23,056 bases of DNA, from the NCBI GenBank assembly GCA_021464525.1, contig JADRCO010001059.1:1-23056 (forward strand). The letters run 5' to 3'. This document shows positions 18,984 to 23,056 of this stretch, in pieces (within the stretch, counting starts at the first letter, position 1; each line of letters opens with the position of its first letter). A program made the translations under genes and the position numbers. This DNA comes from Rhizophagus sp. LPA8_4_AMF (lineage: Eukaryota > Glomeromycota > Glomeromycetes > Glomerales > Glomeraceae). The notes beneath the pieces are model-generated. The model saw nothing but the letters and a program-made list of their open reading frames with translations, was not told where the DNA came from and searched no databases.

Positions 18984-19316
18984 ACCTTAATTGTTTATAT
19001 TATTTATTTAATCTGTGCTTATTGTATACGCAAAGATCTAACAGCTAAGAAAAAAAGGAATGGAATTTCCGATTCCGAATCAGCATTAAATGAAATTAAA
19101 AGAATGTATTCTAACAAACTTTTTTTATAAAATTAATTCGTTCTTTTAATAATTTATTTATTTATTGAACGCCATTGTGTAAAATGTTGTGCTGTATGCA
19201 ATTTGTCTTGTGATTATTCTGCAGCGAACATAATAACTTTAGACGAGTTAAACAAAGGAGGCAAAATTACGTTAGTAGATAAGTTTTCTTATGTTACACC
19301 CATTTTATTGCGCTAA
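18984..19316 (+). pseudogene. cysteine-rich decayed frame, two internal stops
   Basis: One plus-strand frame covers 110 codons and is broken only by two TAA codons close together (19128-19130 and 19134-19136). The first block has a Cys-X2-Cys followed by a basic/serine segment (CAYCIRKDLTAKKKRNG, ISDSESALNEIKRMYSN). The second has HCVKCCAVCNLSCDYS and then NIITLDELNKGGKIT, ending VTPILLR. The spaced cysteines suggest a zinc-binding protein. The Leu/Asp/Glu tail and the spacing do not match a family I can name. The two stops lie in a T/A-only stretch that could instead be a degenerate intron, though no good donor is visible. Confidence 0.45.
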
Positions 19317-19790
19317 AATTTTAATCGGATTAACTTTTAAAAGCTGGGGAATAATAGAAAATTTAATTATTATTGTCTATTTTTTTCCGTCTGATTAAAT
19401 ATTTAAAGATGGGGATCCAACGATACTTTAGTTTCGTTTATAAACGATCATCCAAATATTCTGATAACCTTAACCTCTAACCTTTACTATGTAACTTATT
19501 GAATAAAAGTCATCGGACAGACGGACTTTCAACTAAAGCTTTAGTATGGACCCGAAATTAATTTGGTGTAACGCATATAATTGCGGAAAGGATTTTGCCA
19601 TTCCATGCTCGACACCTCTTTTACATATGAAAAGTTACTGTAAGTTACTATATATCGATATTTCTATTATAAATACTCAACATACATTTTATAATATCAA
19701 ACTGTTCTAATTTTATTCGTAAACATGCTTTCTATTTGACCTAACGAAAGTATTACGACAAATTTGTTTTATTATATTTGTTTTCCAATA

Positions 19791-19936
19791 GGTCCGTGTA
19801 TCAGCGTATCATTCAATTGAAACAATTTTTGTTTTCTTCCGTCTCTCTTTATTAAAGAAGCTATTTTCGCTAAATAACTAAATAATTATATTTGAAAGCA
19901 AAATGTGTTTTAATTGAAACTGCCGGATACACGGAC
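19791..19936. mobile_element. 146-bp MITE-like fold-back with long inverted arms
   Basis: GGTCCGTGTATC (19791-19802) is the exact inverse of GATACACGGACC (19925-19936). The similarity continues inward for about 45 bases on each side, for example TTCAATTGAAACA versus the inverse of TGTTTTAATTGAA, with a few mismatches. It also runs outward for about ten bases (CAATA / AATTG). The whole unit can form a long imperfect hairpin. No clean target duplication and no coding capacity. The class is unknown. Confidence 0.65.
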
Positions 19937-20319
19937 CAATTGATAAACCAATATCATCCAATAATTTTTGACGCAATAATAATCCTTCGATGCTCACGCA
20001 TATCTTTAAGAATTTCGCTCATAATTTCATTAAGAAAGATACATTTTTTCACAAAATACTAGAATCCTTTTATTTTTATTATTTTCATTTAAATTTTTTT
20101 CCCCAAGGATCGAAAATAAAACTTTCAGTTAGTGCAAAATTATGGACATTATTATTTAATTATATAAGCATCCTTTAATTTAAAATTATTAAGTATTCAC
20201 ATCGTCATAGTTAATTTAGTATAAAAAGAAATTATGAATAAGTATATATGTTCTTACTATTATTATTTTTTTTAAAAAAAATAATACTATAATGCTATTT
20301 ATGAGCAGATCAACAGAAT

Positions 20320-22471
20320 TTACTATTTAAAAATTCCAAAATTAGCAAATGTTACAAGTAAAATATCTCACAAATAATTATGTAACAACACCTAGAAATT
20401 ACATAAGAATCTTAGAACTTTAATTAACAAATTTCACTTAGGAATTTATTTCACTTTTAATTTATATCATTTATTCTTTAAAATCATCGTTAGGAATCTT
20501 AAAGTATTGAATATATAAAATAATAATTACGTATAATATCTTATTTATTTATTAGAAAACTTTATTTTGAAGCGGTATCAGATTTTCTTTTTTCTGCCGT
20601 TATTAGGTTTATTTTAGTTAATATGAAAGAATCCAAATACTATAACTTTTACCGTGCTTTACCGAGTTTTCTATAACTATAACATTTCTGAAACAATAAA
20701 ATAAATCATGTACGCCATAGAATTTTTTAACGCTATCTATTTAAAGCATAAATCAGGTTTTTTAAATGCATATACTGTATTCAAAAATTCCAATTGATGA
20801 ATAAAGTTTTCATGTCAATCTTTGTATATATATATATAGTATTTCTTCGCTTAATCCTTTTACAAAGAAACAAATAAGTTATTAAATTATTGGTCATTTA
20901 TCTACACTTTCACAAAGAAAGGGGTGCATTTAGAAATTTTATTTTCAATGCTCCTTTTTTATTAAATTATTTTGTTTGTATAAACTAGTCCTCATGTACA
21001 AATATTTTTGTGGATCTGCAAATAATTATTAACGATTTTTTGTTTATATTATTATTTATGTACTGTATGTTCAACGGAAATGACCGAAAAACTATAACTT
21101 AATATAACAATGAACTGATAAATAAGAGATAATAATGAATTATTGTAACGAATCGGATTGTATATTCATTTTTATACTTCTTTATTGCCTCTATAACTTA
21201 TTCAGTTAAATTGATTTACAGTAAATATTTAATTAAAAGCTAAAAATAAACTTATACCATCAGATCCATATATATATAATATTTTTTTTCTCAAGTTGAC
21301 ATCAGTTGACATGGACATGACATGTTCATTGATTATGTATTATACTTGTTCTAATGAAATTATGCAATACGTGAATAAAATAAGAATTCATATTACTATT
21401 ATTGTGCTTATTGATGTAAAATCTATACAATCTCTTTTTTTTTTTGATTTTTTTTTTTAAAAAAAATATGCAAAAAATTCAAAAACGATATTCCGAGCAA
21501 AAATGATGTTACTGCAACTTTGACTAATTCTAATAATGGGAAGGTCATAAAATTTTATATAGTTCTTTTGAAATATCTGCCGAAATTTTGACCCTACTTA
21601 GGTCTCAATTAACAAATCATATTAATTATGAACAACTATCATAGCTATAGCATGGTGAATAACGTCGTAATGTTGTAATTTTGAAAGAAAAGTCTGGTGG
21701 AAATGATGGATTCACACGGTACGGATTTAATAGATGGATTCTATCAGTTCGACTATTATATAAGTAATGAAACCTGGTAAGTTTATTAGCATTTGTATTT
21801 TTTTCTTCAGGTGTAGTCTATTTGGCACGTGATTCATGTGATGAATAATGCAATTATTAGGACCAGAATCTGATATAATTTTTTTTTCTTAAACTAAGTC
21901 CGGTAAAAAGTTATACAGCAGATGATGTATCATTACATAATTGGAATTTATACTCATATCTTAAAGAGTTTATGTTGAAGAAATAGTGTGGATATGTTTA
22001 CGGTCAGTTTTCGCAAGCCTTTGTTTGTCATTCATCATAGACATCATAATACATAGAGATAGTATATTAATTAAAACGAAAAGTCGGATGTCAAAATTAC
22101 GGATCCTGGATTACGTGCATGGACTTATTTACAACTAATATCATTGACCTTTAATAAAAATTTACCAACCAAAGCAATCGATGGATATTATCAACTCAGC
22201 CGATAAACCTCACTTTAATCTATTTTAGATTACGATCAAGTACTGTGAGTAGAGTTCTACATGTTTTAATTCAACAAAACTTTTCGCATCTGATCGCTGT
22301 CCAGCTGTTGAACCTATTTAGCGACTGCTGAAAAAATTAAATTTGTAAATTTGAAAATAATTAATTGTTTTAAAACAATTATTTTCATTTGTCTCGCATT
22401 TAGAATTTTAGCACTAGCAGCAATTTCATTTATTAATATCAGATCTATATACAAATTTCTGAAGAAGAGAC
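20320..22471 (+). repeat. large direct duplication, right copy
   Basis: Second copy of the segment at 11034-14118, same orientation, without the two large insertions. It preserves the empty target sites at 21315-21323 (9-bp target) and about 22070. A conserved stretch near 21690-21780 reads TDLIDGFYQFDYYISNETW before a GTAAGT...CAG of only 34 bases and then a frame giving CSLF. The string W-CSLF after a Tyr/Phe block resembles the end of a helix in histidine acid phosphatases of the MINPP type, but the match is short and the other copy is frameshifted there. Both copies are non-coding today. Confidence 0.95.
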
Positions 22472-23036
22472 ACAAAAGCAGGCTAATATTTTATCAGTTC
22501 AGTATATCAAATATTTAATAAATTTAATTATTTTCCATTAATCATTTGCCATTATTAGTTACACAATTTTTTTAGTTCTATTTTAACTCCAGTTCAGATA
22601 TTTTTTCCTTTAATGGATCACTTCCCTTAATGGATCACTTTCATAATATCTTTTTGTATTGTCTAATCCTTTCGAGAGTCATTACCACATTAATAATTAA
22701 TGATGAAGCGTTTGAAGGATCAATGTATGTAATGCGAGAGAAATTTTTTGCCTTAAATATGTAAAAAGTAAAAGTAGACTGTAAGTTGATGTAAAAATAA
22801 TGATAAAAGTAAGTTGTCTATCTACTATTTTGTTTTATTGTTTCAAATCACAACTGTTCATAAACAATCTTTGTATGGACAATATCTGCAGGTCTTATTT
22901 TACGAACTTTGTTCTCGTTCATGAAATGATAATATATCAAAATTCAGTAAACCAGATGGTTAGAATTCGTAAAATTTGGGATACTGTTGTTGATTAATTA
23001 ATAAGGCCGTTCCAACTTGGTTGTTTGTTTAACGTA
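22472..23036. other. unique right flank, no gene seen
   Basis: AT-rich sequence outside the duplication with no supported gene. It holds a 17/16-bp tandem doublet CCTTTAATGGATCACTT (22607-22640). A 65-codon plus-strand open frame (22800-22997) has no recognisable feature. Confidence 0.55.
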
Positions 23037-23056
23037 CCCCCCCCCCCCCCCCCCCC
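23037..23056. repeat. poly-C homopolymer at right end
   Basis: Twenty C residues end the window, mirroring the 12 C at the left end. This is most likely where the assembly or contig stops. Confidence 0.9.

Noticed and set aside
19546-19800. Candidate exon (MDPKLIWCNAYNCGKDFAIP...) ending at a GTAAGT with an acceptor at 19790-19791
   Set aside because: The acceptor AG is at the tip of the MITE-like inverted repeat, and the joined frame stops after eight more codons. The Cys pattern faintly recalls a BED-type finger, but the support is too thin.
19990-20178. 62-codon plus-strand frame
   Set aside because: Phe/Tyr/Lys-rich chance frame in A/T sequence with no other support. The same applies to the frame at 22800-22997.

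Overview
The window looks like a gene-poor, repeat-littered piece of a very AT-rich fungal genome. The best fit is an arbuscular mycorrhizal fungus of the Rhizophagus type. Three things point there: very low GC by eye with long A/T runs, relics of the expanded and rapidly decaying protein-kinase-like families typical of those genomes, and an intact secreted protein of the aegerolysin / crystal protein ET79 type. Nothing here looks bacterial, viral or organellar. Both ends are pure C homopolymers (12 and 20 bases), which suggests contig or assembly edges. The species assignment is inference.

Left part (1-7800): about 1.9 kb with no convincing gene, then one uninterrupted 202-codon reading frame of unknown function on the minus strand (1905-2513). 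It is followed by two decayed minus-strand coding regions. One is an unrecognised frame with two internal stops (3530-3877). The other is a clear kinase-like pseudogene with frameshifts and altered catalytic motifs (4572-5340). Next to it is a fold-back element (5804-6090) whose arms carry the motif TCGGTGAAATGA around a degenerate TTAGGG-type tandem array.

Middle part (7800-11030): an LTR-like stretch with repeated TAACTTATAC motifs, a 93-bp-spaced direct repeat, and the best-supported gene of the window at 9595-10089. That gene encodes a 164-residue secreted protein with a TATA box and a tiny upstream ORF. A short palindromic MITE-like unit lies downstream.

Right part (11030-23056): dominated by a large direct duplication (11034-14118 and 20320-22471, roughly 95% alike by eye) with 6.2 kb between the copies. 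The left copy carries two insertions missing from the right copy. One is a 681-bp element with perfect 30-bp terminal inverted repeats and a 9-bp target duplication, proved by the empty site in the other copy. The other is a 263-bp segment with some Helitron-like end features. Between the copies lie two small MITE-like inverted-repeat elements, a kinase N-lobe exon relic, a long pyrimidine tract and several broken coding frames, one of them cysteine-rich.

There is no operon-like or multi-gene system here. The interest lies in the layered mobile-element history and the gene relics. Only two reading frames (1905-2513 and 9595-10089) look intact.
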